From the NCBI GenBank assembly GCA_934183135.1, contig CAKPRX010000027.1, positions 1-24,604 on the forward strand: 24,604 nucleotides of DNA. Reading direction: 5' to 3'. Position numbers and translations under genes: made by a program. The notes beneath the pieces were generated by a model. It was not told where the DNA came from. It saw nothing but the letters and a program-made list of their open reading frames with translations, and ran no database searches. Shown one piece after another: positions 8,094 through 14,906 of the stretch (its first letter is position 1; the number at the start of each line of letters is the position of its first letter). Origin of the DNA: an uncultured Prevotella sp. (GTDB lineage Bacteria; Bacteroidota; Bacteroidia; Bacteroidales; Bacteroidaceae).

Positions 8094-9416
8094 ATGCGTG
8101 TAGATATTATTCGTAAGAGCATAGTGTTCATTCTGCTGGTATTCATGGCACTGCCCATGTTGGCCGAGGGACGCCCGTTTACGCTGGTGATAGACGCCGG
8201 CCATGGCGGACACGATTTTGGCGCGCCAGGAGCCGTCACCAATGAGAAGACGCTCACCCTGCGCTACGCCTTGGCCTTCGGCCGGATGGTCGAGGAGAAG
8301 TGTCCCGACGTGCGTGTCATCTACACCCGCACCAAGGATGTGTACCTCAAGCTGGTGGACCGCGCCGAGGTGGCCAACCGCAACAAGGCCGACCTCTTTA
8401 TGTCGTTCCACATCAACGCCATCGAAGGCAACCACTCGGCCCGTGGCTTCCAGACCTGGACACTGGGTCGTGGGGCCAGCACCGGCAATAAGGGCATCAA
8501 GGAGAACCTCGACGTGGCTAAGCGCGAGAACTCTGTCATCTTTATGGAGAAAGACTACAAGCAGGTGTACAAGGGCATCGACCAGAATAGTGCTGAGAGC
8601 GACATTATGTTTGAGTTTATCGCTGACAAGAACCGTGAGCGCAGCGTAGAACTGGCCAAACTCATGCAGCGCGAGGTGTGCCGTGCCACGGGGCGCGTCA
8701 ATGGCGGTGCCCATCAGAACAACCTGGCCGTGCTCAGACTCACTTCTATGCCCAGCTGCCTCTTGGAATTGGGCTTTATATCTACTCCCGACGAAGAAAA
8801 TTTCCTCAACTCGGACAACGCATTGGCCCTCTACACCCAGGGCGTGTTCAATGCGTTTCTGCAGTATAAGCACCGTTTCGGCGACAAGATAACGGTACCC
8901 TACAAGACCACAGGGGAGCCGGCAGAGGAACTCCCCCGGATAGTACCCGATGAGTACCAGCAGCCCGAAGCCAAGGTGGCCAAGCCCGAGCCCAAGGCAG
9001 CAGGGGCCGAGCCTAAGGTGCCTAAGCCCGAAACAGTCGCCCCTAAGCCAGAGGTCAAGGTGCAGACCACCGAGTCACGCCGGGCACAGGCGGCCACCCG
9101 CGTGCAGGTTCCTGCGGCTACGGACCGCCAGCAGGCATCGTCCACGGGCCGCCCCGTATTCAAGATACAGATACTGGCCAGCTCGTACAAACTCAAGGCA
9201 GGCGACAGCCACCTCAAGGGACTTACCGGTGTGGATTATTATGAGGAGGGCGAGTGGCTCAAGTACACCTATGGCGCATCGGCCGACTACAACGAGATAT
9301 ACCGTCTGCGCAAAACCATCCTGGACAGGTTCCCCGAGGCGTTTATCGTCGCTTTTAAGGATGGTCGCAAGATGAATGTCAACCAGGCCATCCGCGAATT
9401 TAAGATGAACAAGTAG
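8094..9416 (+). CDS. N-acetylmuramoyl-L-alanine amidase (Amidase_3) with SPOR-like tail
   Basis: A 440-residue exported peptidoglycan hydrolase that cuts the bond between MurNAc and the stem peptide during cell separation. Residues 1-24 form a signal peptide. The zinc site is visible as IDAGHGG (His37), NEKT (Glu51) and SFHINA (His106), and the catalytic Glu225 is in CLLELGFIS. After the catalytic domain (to about 262) comes a low-complexity linker rich in Pro, Lys and Glu (about 284-330). The C-terminal 85 residues begin FKIQILASS and resemble a SPOR domain, which binds denuded septal glycan. In the Bacteroidetes this architecture is common. The next gene follows after 21 bases. Confidence 0.93.
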   Translation: MRVDIIRKSIVFILLVFMALPMLAEGRPFTLVIDAGHGGHDFGAPGAVTNEKTLTLRYALAFGRMVEEKCPDVRVIYTRTKDVYLKLVDRAEVANRNKADLFMSFHINAIEGNHSARGFQTWTLGRGASTGNKGIKENLDVAKRENSVIFMEKDYKQVYKGIDQNSAESDIMFEFIADKNRERSVELAKLMQREVCRATGRVNGGAHQNNLAVLRLTSMPSCLLELGFISTPDEENFLNSDNALALYTQGVFNAFLQYKHRFGDKITVPYKTTGEPAEELPRIVPDEYQQPEAKVAKPEPKAAGAEPKVPKPETVAPKPEVKVQTTESRRAQAATRVQVPAATDRQQASSTGRPVFKIQILASSYKLKAGDSHLKGLTGVDYYEEGEWLKYTYGASADYNEIYRLRKTILDRFPEAFIVAFKDGRKMNVNQAIREFKMNK

Positions 9417-9437
9417 TATATTATTAGCATTAAGGAT

Positions 9438-10340
9438 ATGAATTTTTTTACGAAGGAAGTCAAGATAGCCTTAGCCGCTATTGTCGGAATAGTAGTGCTG
9501 TTCTTTGGCATGAATTTTCTGAAGGGCAAGAGCCTGTTCTCCTCTGACCGCGTGTATTTTGCCAGGTTTGCCAACATCAGTGGCCTCACAGCGTCGAGCC
9601 CCATATTTGCCAACGGGTTCAAGGTGGGCACGGTCAAGGCCATCGACTTCGACTACGAGACCGGGGCAGGTGTAGTGGTCGAGTTCGGTACCGATAAGCA
9701 GCTGCGCATACCCGAGGGTACGCGTGCCGAGATAGAGAGCGACATGATGGGCAATGTCAAGATGAACCTGATAATGGGAGCGACCACGGCCCAGGCCGTT
9801 CAGCCCGGCGATACCATCAGCGGAGCCGTCAACGGCGGTCTGATGGACAAGGTGGCCGAGGTGGTACCCACCGTAGAGAAGATGCTGCCCAAGCTGGACT
9901 CCATTATGGCCAGTCTGAACGCCTTGCTGGCCGACCCGGCCATGGCCCAGTCGCTGCACAATGTGCGCGACATCACGGCCAACCTGACCACGTCGACCGA
10001 GCAGCTCAATACCCTGCTGGGCCATGTGAACCGCGGTGTGCCCACCATGATGGCCAAGGCCAACGGCGTGCTGGACAACACGCAGCGCCTTACGGGCAAC
10101 CTGGCAGCCTTGGACCTGGCCGGTACCATGGCGAGGGTAGACCAGACGCTGGCCAACGTGCAGGCCGTAACGGCCAAGCTGAACAGCAACGAGGGCACCC
10201 TGGGCCTGCTGATGAACGACCCCAACCTGTATCATAGCCTGAACCGCACGGTGGTGAGCGCCGACACGCTGCTTACCAATCTGCGCCAGCATCCCAAGCG
10301 CTACGTACACTTCTCCCTCTTCGGCAAAAAAGACAAGTAG
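9438..10340 (+). CDS. MlaD/MCE family lipid-transport protein
   Basis: A 300-residue periplasmic protein anchored in the inner membrane by an N-terminal helix (about residues 8-28, IALAAIVGIVVLFFGMNFL). An MCE domain follows at about 35-115, with FANISGLTASSPIFANGFKVG and an IPEGTRAEI segment. The rest is a long helical region. It probably serves as the substrate-binding part of an ABC lipid transporter of the Mla type. The permease and ATPase partners are not in this window. AAGGA lies just upstream of the ATG. It is very likely cotranscribed with the amidase gene and is followed by a strong terminator. Confidence 0.92.
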   Translation: MNFFTKEVKIALAAIVGIVVLFFGMNFLKGKSLFSSDRVYFARFANISGLTASSPIFANGFKVGTVKAIDFDYETGAGVVVEFGTDKQLRIPEGTRAEIESDMMGNVKMNLIMGATTAQAVQPGDTISGAVNGGLMDKVAEVVPTVEKMLPKLDSIMASLNALLADPAMAQSLHNVRDITANLTTSTEQLNTLLGHVNRGVPTMMAKANGVLDNTQRLTGNLAALDLAGTMARVDQTLANVQAVTAKLNSNEGTLGLLMNDPNLYHSLNRTVVSADTLLTNLRQHPKRYVHFSLFGKKDK

Positions 10341-10391
10341 GCACCTGGGTTGTAGACAGGTTGTCCGTCAGACATATATAGTCAAACATAG

Positions 10392-10441
10392 AGCGAGCAG
10401 GGCTGTCCCATACGGGGATGGCTCTGCTCGCTTTGTGTTTT
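10392..10441 (+). terminator. Rho-independent terminator after the MCE gene
   Basis: An 18-bp stem with three G-T pairs (10392-10409 with 10415-10432) has a 5-base loop and is followed by TTTGTGTTTT. It starts 51 bases after the MCE stop codon and separates the housekeeping block from the dnaA control region. Confidence 0.85.
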
Positions 10442-10543
10442 GCGGGTGTCGCTGATAGCGAGAAGCCAAGCGATAAGCGCAGGAAATATGGTCAGCGGAG
10501 CCATGGTGGTTAATATAGATTTAGTATAAATTGTGGCGGCCGA

Positions 10544-10619
10544 TGTTTCACGGGCCTTAGTAGTTTGGCAGTTAGCCTGTTTCGGGGTAGTTTACTGCAG
10601 GACGGGGCTATGTTTCACC
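10544..10619 (+). repeat. Three TGTTTC-type repeats spaced 33-34 bp
   Basis: TGTTTCACG at 10544-10552, TGTTTCGGG at 10578-10586 and TGTTTCACC at 10611-10619 lie in the same direction at intervals of 34 and 33 bp, about three helical turns. TGTTTCACG equals one half of the ParB site parS (TGTTTCACGTGAAACA), but no complete parS was found. Confidence 0.45.
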
Positions 10620-10707
10620 ATCAGAGCGGACGGGGTGGCCAGTCGGTGTCTAAATGGCTCAAATACATTAAGTTTGATACCCGCGCCCATTGTCCGTGTC
10701 ATTAACG

Positions 10708-10716
10708 TGTGGATAA
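10708..10716 (-). promoter_or_regulatory. Perfect DnaA box
   Basis: The plus strand reads TGTGGATAA, the complement of the consensus DnaA box TTATCCACA. It lies about 100 bases before the candidate dnaA -7 box, and so is well placed for autoregulation of dnaA. Confidence 0.7.
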
Positions 10717-10776
10717 CCGTGTAAATGTCTGATACAGTGGTGGTTATAGTGAGTGTGGCGATGGCGGAAAAAAAGA

Positions 10777-10812
10777 TAAATTTGCATTTTTCAGTTTTTT
10801 TTACGATATTTG
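10777..10812 (+). promoter_or_regulatory. dnaA promoter candidates
   Basis: Two options overlap. TAAATTTG (10777-10784) is a full -7 match without a clear -33. Alternatively TTTG (10781-10784) as -33, a 20-base spacer and GATATTTG (10805-10812) as -7 (one mismatch) form a complete promoter starting near 10819, about 50 bases before the ATG. Confidence 0.5.
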
Positions 10813-10869
10813 CAACTGCAAAACAATGTTTAATCGAGTCGAAAGACATTAATTAGGTAGATTTAGTTA

Positions 10870-12279
10870 ATGAAAGTGATTCCTGATGCGCGTTGGGAAC
10901 GTGTGCTTGCGCTCATTCGCGAGAACGTGTCCACGCAGCAGTTTACTACATGGTTCAGCCGCATCGTGTTCATAGCCTTTGGCGAGGCCGAGCGTGTGGT
11001 GTACATCGCCGTACCCAGTCACTACGTGTACGAGTACCTTGAGGAGAACTATGTAGACCTGCTCAGCAGAGTCCTTCACAGCGTCTTCGGCGAGGGCGTC
11101 AAGCTCAAGTACCGTGTGCTGGTCGACAAGGAGCACGGGCGTACCCAGGTGGTCGAGGGCGACGAGTCCTCGTCGCCCATCAAGGAGCCCGTACAGCCCC
11201 ATGGTGCCCCCGCCCCTGCTCCCGAGCCCCATGCTCCGGCGGCTGACCTGGACCCGAGGCTCAACCCCCGTCAGACTTTCGACAACTATATCGAGGGCAC
11301 CAGCAACAAGTTGCCCCGCTCCGTGGGCCGCTCCATCGCCGAGCACCCCAACAACAGCAAGTTCAACCCTATGTTCATCTACGGCCCCTCTGGCTGTGGC
11401 AAGACCCACCTTATCAATGCCATCGGTGTGGCCACCAAGTCTATCTATCCGCAGAAGCGGGTGCTGTACATCAGCGCGCGCCTGTTCCAGGTACAATATA
11501 CCGACGCGGTGCGCCAGAACACGGTCAACGACTTCATAAGGTTCTACCAGACCATCGACATGCTTATCCTGGACGATGTGCAGGAGTGGGTGTCGTCGCC
11601 CAAGACCCAGGACACGTTCTTCCACATCTTCAACCACCTGTTCAAGAACGGCAAGCGCATCATCCTGGCCTCCGACCGTCCGCCCGTAGACCTCAAGGGC
11701 ATGAACGACCGCCTGCTTACCCGTTTCTCCTGTGGCCTGATAGCCGAGCTGGAGAAGCCCAATGTGCAGCTGTGTGTAGACATCCTGCGGAGCAAGATAC
11801 GCCGCGACGGCCTGAGCATACCCGACGATGTGATAGAGTTTATAGCCCAGACGGCCAATGGCAGCGTGCGCGACCTGGAGGGCGTCATCAACTCGCTGAT
11901 GGCTTACAGCGTGGTGTACAACTGCAACGTGGACATGCGGCTGGCCGACCGGGTGATACGCCGGGCGGTGAAGATAGACGACAAGCCGCTCACCGTAGAC
12001 GACATCATGGACAAGGTGTGTACACACTTCAACGTGACCCAGGCCGCCGTGAACAGCAAGAGCCGTAAGCGCGACTATGTGGTGCCCCGGCAGCTCACCA
12101 TGTACTTTACGGCCAAGTACACCAAGATGCCTGCCGGCCGCATAGGCAAGCTGATAGGCGGCCGCGACCACTCGACGGTCATACACAGTTGCTCGCAGAT
12201 AGAGAAGCGCCTCAAGGTCGACAAGATGTTTGCCGAGGAGGTGGTGAGCATCGAGAACTCGTTTAAGCTGAAGAAATAG
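10870..12279 (+). CDS. dnaA: Chromosomal replication initiator protein DnaA
   Basis: A 469-residue protein that binds DnaA boxes, opens the origin and helps load the replicative helicase. Domain I covers about residues 1-80 (WERVLALIRENVSTQQFTTW). Domain II is a short Pro/Ala-rich linker. Domain III is an AAA+ ATPase with Walker A GPSGCGKT (172-179), Walker B LILDDVQ, and an arginine-finger segment DRLLTRFSCGL. Domain IV carries the DNA-binding signature GGRDHSTVIHS from residue 430. Length and order of domains are typical for the Bacteroidetes. The gene stands alone, with no dnaN nearby. Upstream lies a perfect DnaA box; downstream is a gap of more than 1 kb before the capsule locus. Confidence 0.97.
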   Translation: MKVIPDARWERVLALIRENVSTQQFTTWFSRIVFIAFGEAERVVYIAVPSHYVYEYLEENYVDLLSRVLHSVFGEGVKLKYRVLVDKEHGRTQVVEGDESSSPIKEPVQPHGAPAPAPEPHAPAADLDPRLNPRQTFDNYIEGTSNKLPRSVGRSIAEHPNNSKFNPMFIYGPSGCGKTHLINAIGVATKSIYPQKRVLYISARLFQVQYTDAVRQNTVNDFIRFYQTIDMLILDDVQEWVSSPKTQDTFFHIFNHLFKNGKRIILASDRPPVDLKGMNDRLLTRFSCGLIAELEKPNVQLCVDILRSKIRRDGLSIPDDVIEFIAQTANGSVRDLEGVINSLMAYSVVYNCNVDMRLADRVIRRAVKIDDKPLTVDDIMDKVCTHFNVTQAAVNSKSRKRDYVVPRQLTMYFTAKYTKMPAGRIGKLIGGRDHSTVIHSCSQIEKRLKVDKMFAEEVVSIENSFKLKK

Positions 12280-12538
12280 GCCGCCCCCTCGGCCCCTTTC
12301 CGCATCCTCTCCTGACTTGCAGGGCCGCCCGCCCACCCATTTGTCTGTTGGCCGGTCTGTGGGTACATCACGGGTGCCCTGCCATTCCCCCTCTGTTTGA
12401 TTTGCGGTGGCCCCTATCCATTGCCACCATTGTCGCCAAGCCGTCTTCTTCGCCTATAGCAGCCCTCTTTGCCTTTCTTGTTTTCCCACTTCTTTACCTT
12501 TGGCAATGCGGCTGTTATCGTAAAGATTTTTCTGATAT

Positions 12539-12552
12539 TGTATAAATATACA
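12539..12552. repeat. 14-bp palindrome TGTATAAATATACA, copy 1
   Basis: The half-sites TGTATA and TATACA are separated by two bases. The identical 14-mer occurs on the minus strand at 12925-12938, and with one change at 12955-12968. Confidence 0.6.
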
Positions 12553-12636
12553 TTTTCGGTGTTTCGGCAGCGGGCGAGGGCTTTTTGGCCTTCTGTATTT
12601 TGTCTGTACGCTCGCAGCGGGGGTGGCGGTGGCGAA

Positions 12637-12731
12637 AACGGCCATTTTCTGACCGTCTAAAAACGACCATTAAAACGCTCGCGATGGTCATTAGAATCGT
12701 AATGACCATCGCGAGCGCAAAAATGACCATC
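12637..12731. repeat. Five iterated 10-mers, AAYGRCCATY
   Basis: Copies are at 12637-12646, 12662-12671, 12683-12692 (inverted), 12701-12710 and 12722-12731, with start-to-start steps of 25, 21, 18 and 21 bases. The last two extend to AATGACCATCGCG. The layout resembles iterated protein-binding sites, about two helical turns apart. Confidence 0.55.
12676..12717. repeat. Perfect 18-bp inverted repeat with 6-base loop
   Basis: Bases 12676-12693 pair without mismatch with 12700-12717 around the loop GAATCG. Its arms carry the third and fourth 10-mers. On the minus strand the stem is followed by TTTTAATGG, so it could stop leftward transcription, but no leftward gene is seen to its right. It could also be a binding site or part of an RNA. 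Confidence 0.75.
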
Positions 12732-12921
12732 GCGGCAACACCTAAAATCGACTTCGCCAAGGCCGAAAATAGCGGCGAAAAAGGTGCTGAACACCTCTGT
12801 TTTGTAAAAGATGGTTACTTTTTCGGCCCTCGCGATGCTCCGGAACGCCCCCGATGACCCCCAAAATTGTCCAGGTTTGTAGAATTTTACTGGAATTTAC
12901 GCCCCGTAGAACGGCCGCTGT

Positions 12922-12971
12922 GGCTGTATATTTATACATTATGGCCTCGCGTTTTGCATAAATATACAGCC
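12922..12971. repeat. 14-bp inverted repeat containing two 14-mer palindromes
   Basis: The arms GGCTGTATATTTAT (12922-12935) and its complement (12958-12971) enclose 22 bases. Within them lie palindrome copies 2 (12925-12938) and 3 (12955-12968, TGCATAAATATACA), whose starts are 30 bp apart. This suits a pair of operators or a large hairpin. Confidence 0.65.
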
Positions 12972-13152
12972 GTGTGTAAAGGCTTTTCGCAGTCCTGGCT
13001 GCGACTGTAACTGCGATGGGTTTTATGGATTTTCCCATAATTGCCACAGCCCCCACCGTTATGGCCTACACGGACCGGACTATGACGGCCACGGCCATGC
13101 CCGTGTGAGCCATGCGATGAAAAAATGATGAAAAAACATGGGAAAAAGGACA

Positions 13153-13180
13153 TTTTTTAGAGTATTTTTTATTATCTTTG
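13153..13180 (+). promoter_or_regulatory. Capsule operon promoter
   Basis: TATCTTTG (13173-13180) is a full match to the -7 box TAnnTTTG; the -33 region is a T-rich run near 13153-13158. Transcription would begin near 13187, which leaves a leader of about 260 bases before the conserved upxY start at 13450. Such a leader could host the site where UpxY loads on RNA polymerase. Confidence 0.6.
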
Positions 13181-13449
13181 CCAATATTAATAGCGATTAT
13201 CTTTAGTTTAATAGCATTTCAGAACTGTTTATTAACTTGCTTCTGTTTAGAAAAGTTAATCAAAAGGGCTCGAAAGCCACTGGCAATGATACTATTAGCC
13301 AAATGACAATCGGCATCAGACCTGCCTCTGGTGTCCTCCCCGAAGCTGTACGTTCGCAGAAAGGGGTGTCCACCCATAGTACCCATTCCCATACGCCGTC
13401 TGACAGGGACATTCTTACCCCCCCCATTGCCCTAAACCACGCTGTCCGT

Positions 13450-14022
13450 ATGTGTAACCAACCCCATTGGTACGTGCTGCGTACCACCTATGGCAGAGAG
13501 CAGAAGGCTTACGACTACCTTACGTCCAAGGGCATAACCGCCTATTATCCCACCATCGACGTTGTCAAGGAGATTAGAGGCAAGCGTACCAAGGTTACCG
13601 AGTCGCGCTTGCCCAATCTGTTCTTCGCCTTCGGTACCGAGGCCGAGCTGAAGACATACGTCTACGACAATGTCAACCTGCCTTACCTCCGTTTCTACTA
13701 CGGCCATCACCGCGTTTATGGCGGTGGGGTAGAGCGTGTGCCGATGATAGTGCCCGAGCGGCAGATGCAGAGCCTGCGCATCATCTGCCAGGCCGAGGCC
13801 CAGGACATCATCGTCTCTGCCGACGAGATAAGGAAGTTTCGCAAGGGCCAGCTGGTGCGCATCACCCAGGGAGAGTTTGCCGGCGTCACCGGGCGCGTCA
13901 CCCGTTTCAAGGGGCAGCAGCGCGTGGGACTCTATATCGAGGGCCTGCTCACCGTGGCCACGGCCTATGTGCCCAGCGCCTATCTGGAGTATGTCGGCGA
14001 CAACGATACTGATAAACAATAA
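13450..14022 (+). CDS. UpxY family transcription antiterminator
   Basis: A NusG-like specialised elongation factor, as found at the head of Bacteroidales capsule loci. It rides on RNA polymerase and prevents early termination in its own operon. From ATG 13450 it has 190 residues. The NGN domain opens with HWYVLRTTYGREQKAYDYL, and a KOW domain follows (KGQLVRITQGEFAGVTGRV). The start is uncertain: the frame stays open to an ATG at 13303 and a TTG at 13237. The 49-residue extension from 13303 is rich in Ser, Thr, His and Pro and contains a C8 run at 13418-13425, so I chose the start at which family similarity begins. No UpxZ partner is present. The export lipoprotein gene follows after 17 bases. 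Confidence 0.88.
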   Translation: MCNQPHWYVLRTTYGREQKAYDYLTSKGITAYYPTIDVVKEIRGKRTKVTESRLPNLFFAFGTEAELKTYVYDNVNLPYLRFYYGHHRVYGGGVERVPMIVPERQMQSLRIICQAEAQDIIVSADEIRKFRKGQLVRITQGEFAGVTGRVTRFKGQQRVGLYIEGLLTVATAYVPSAYLEYVGDNDTDKQ

Positions 14023-14039
14023 CAAGCAATATAAGACAA

Positions 14040-14882
14040 ATGAACTCAAAAGCGTCAAAGACAGCGGGCACCCTGTATATGGTGCTGCTCCTCGCAGCCC
14101 TGTGGCTCTCGTCGTGCTCGACTCCCAAGGACATCACCTACTTCCAGGACTACGAGTCGCTCAACGGGATGGCCCTGCAGGCCGAGCAGCAGTTCAGGCT
14201 GCGTCCCGAAGACAAGATAAACATAGTGGTAAACAGCTCGAACCCCATGCTCGAGCAGCAGTTTACCCTCACCACGGTGAGCCGCCGCAACACCCTGGGT
14301 GGCTCGCCGTCGGCTAAGATGTCTAACGCCAATGCCCTCGGCTACAGCCAGCCCATCGCCTACACCGTAGACGAGCAGGGCACCATCGACTTTCCTGTTC
14401 TGGGCAAGATATCGGTGGCCGGCAAGACCCGCAAGGAGGTGGCCGACTATATACACGACCGCCTCATAGCCCGCGAGCTGGTGAGCGACCCCATCGTGAC
14501 GGTCGAGTACGTCAATATGGGCGTCAATGTGCTGGGCGAGGTCAACAAGGCAGGCCATATAGACATTACCAAGGACCACTTTACGGTGCTGGACGCCATC
14601 GCGTATGCCAACGACCTCACCATCAACGGCAACCGCCGCCAGGTGCTTGTGGCCCGTCAGGACGACGGGCAGAACCGCGTCTACACCCTCGACCTGACCA
14701 ATATGCAGCAGGTGCTCAGCTCGCCCGCCTACTACCTGCAGCAGAACGACCTGGTCTACGTGTCGCCCAACAACAAGCGTAAGCGCGAGGCCAACGCCTC
14801 GGGCAACACCTTCAACACCCCCGCTATCTGGATATCGATAGCCTCGCTGCTTACCACCATTACAGCCCTGATCGTAAAATAA
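14040..14882 (+). CDS. Polysaccharide export outer-membrane lipoprotein (Wza-like)
   Basis: A 280-residue lipoprotein that would form the outer-membrane exit for capsule or exopolysaccharide. The signal peptide ends in the lipobox LSSC with Cys26. RLRPEDKINIVVNSSN begins the polysaccharide export (Poly_export) domain, and IDFPVLGKISVAGKTRKEV completes it. An SLBB-like segment follows (NVLGEVNKAGHI...LDAIAYANDL). The C-terminus ends in a hydrophobic helix (WISIASLLTTITALI), as in other Bacteroidetes members, which are shorter than E. coli Wza. It stands directly between the antiterminator and the kinase gene, 24 bases before the latter. Confidence 0.93.
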   Translation: MNSKASKTAGTLYMVLLLAALWLSSCSTPKDITYFQDYESLNGMALQAEQQFRLRPEDKINIVVNSSNPMLEQQFTLTTVSRRNTLGGSPSAKMSNANALGYSQPIAYTVDEQGTIDFPVLGKISVAGKTRKEVADYIHDRLIARELVSDPIVTVEYVNMGVNVLGEVNKAGHIDITKDHFTVLDAIAYANDLTINGNRRQVLVARQDDGQNRVYTLDLTNMQQVLSSPAYYLQQNDLVYVSPNNKRKREANASGNTFNTPAIWISIASLLTTITALIVK

Positions 14883-14906
14883 ACCGTATAAGTACACATA
14901 TATATA

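Larger units (their letters stand above)
10442..10869. promoter_or_regulatory. dnaA upstream region, possible origin
   Basis: No gene is seen in these 428 bases. They contain three regularly spaced TGTTTC repeats (10544, 10578, 10611), one perfect DnaA box (10708-10716), and an AT-rich stretch (about 10768-10869) with promoter-like boxes. That mix is typical of a dnaA control region and is compatible with a chromosomal origin, but one strong DnaA box is little evidence for an origin. Confidence 0.5.
12280..13449. other. Repeat-rich gap between dnaA and the capsule operon
   Basis: No gene is called up to 13449, although a frame continuous with upxY is open from 13237. Short open frames on both strands (60-105 codons) are not credible, because they run through inverted repeats and overlap each other. 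The stretch holds a 14-bp palindrome three times, a cluster of five 10-mers with a perfect hairpin, a small hairpin at 12782-12796 inside a 9-bp inverted repeat (12761-12769 with 12820-12828), and the promoter at 13173. It may be a dispersed intergenic element, a regulatory region or an origin-related region. Confidence 0.5.

Noticed and set aside
10867..12336. 489-codon minus-strand frame opposite dnaA
   Set aside because: It is an exact antisense shadow of dnaA with low-complexity composition.
12637..12731. CRISPR array
   Set aside because: The repeat is only 10 bases, one copy is inverted, spacing varies, and there are no cas genes.
12922..12971. Invertible capsule promoter of the Bacteroides type
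   Set aside because: The inverted repeats are only 22 bases apart and enclose no promoter; known capsule switches invert longer segments that contain the promoter, and no adjacent invertase is present.
12348..13153. Several 60-105-codon frames on both strands in the gap after dnaA
   Set aside because: They overlap one another, pass through the hairpin and iterated 10-mers, and have no family features.
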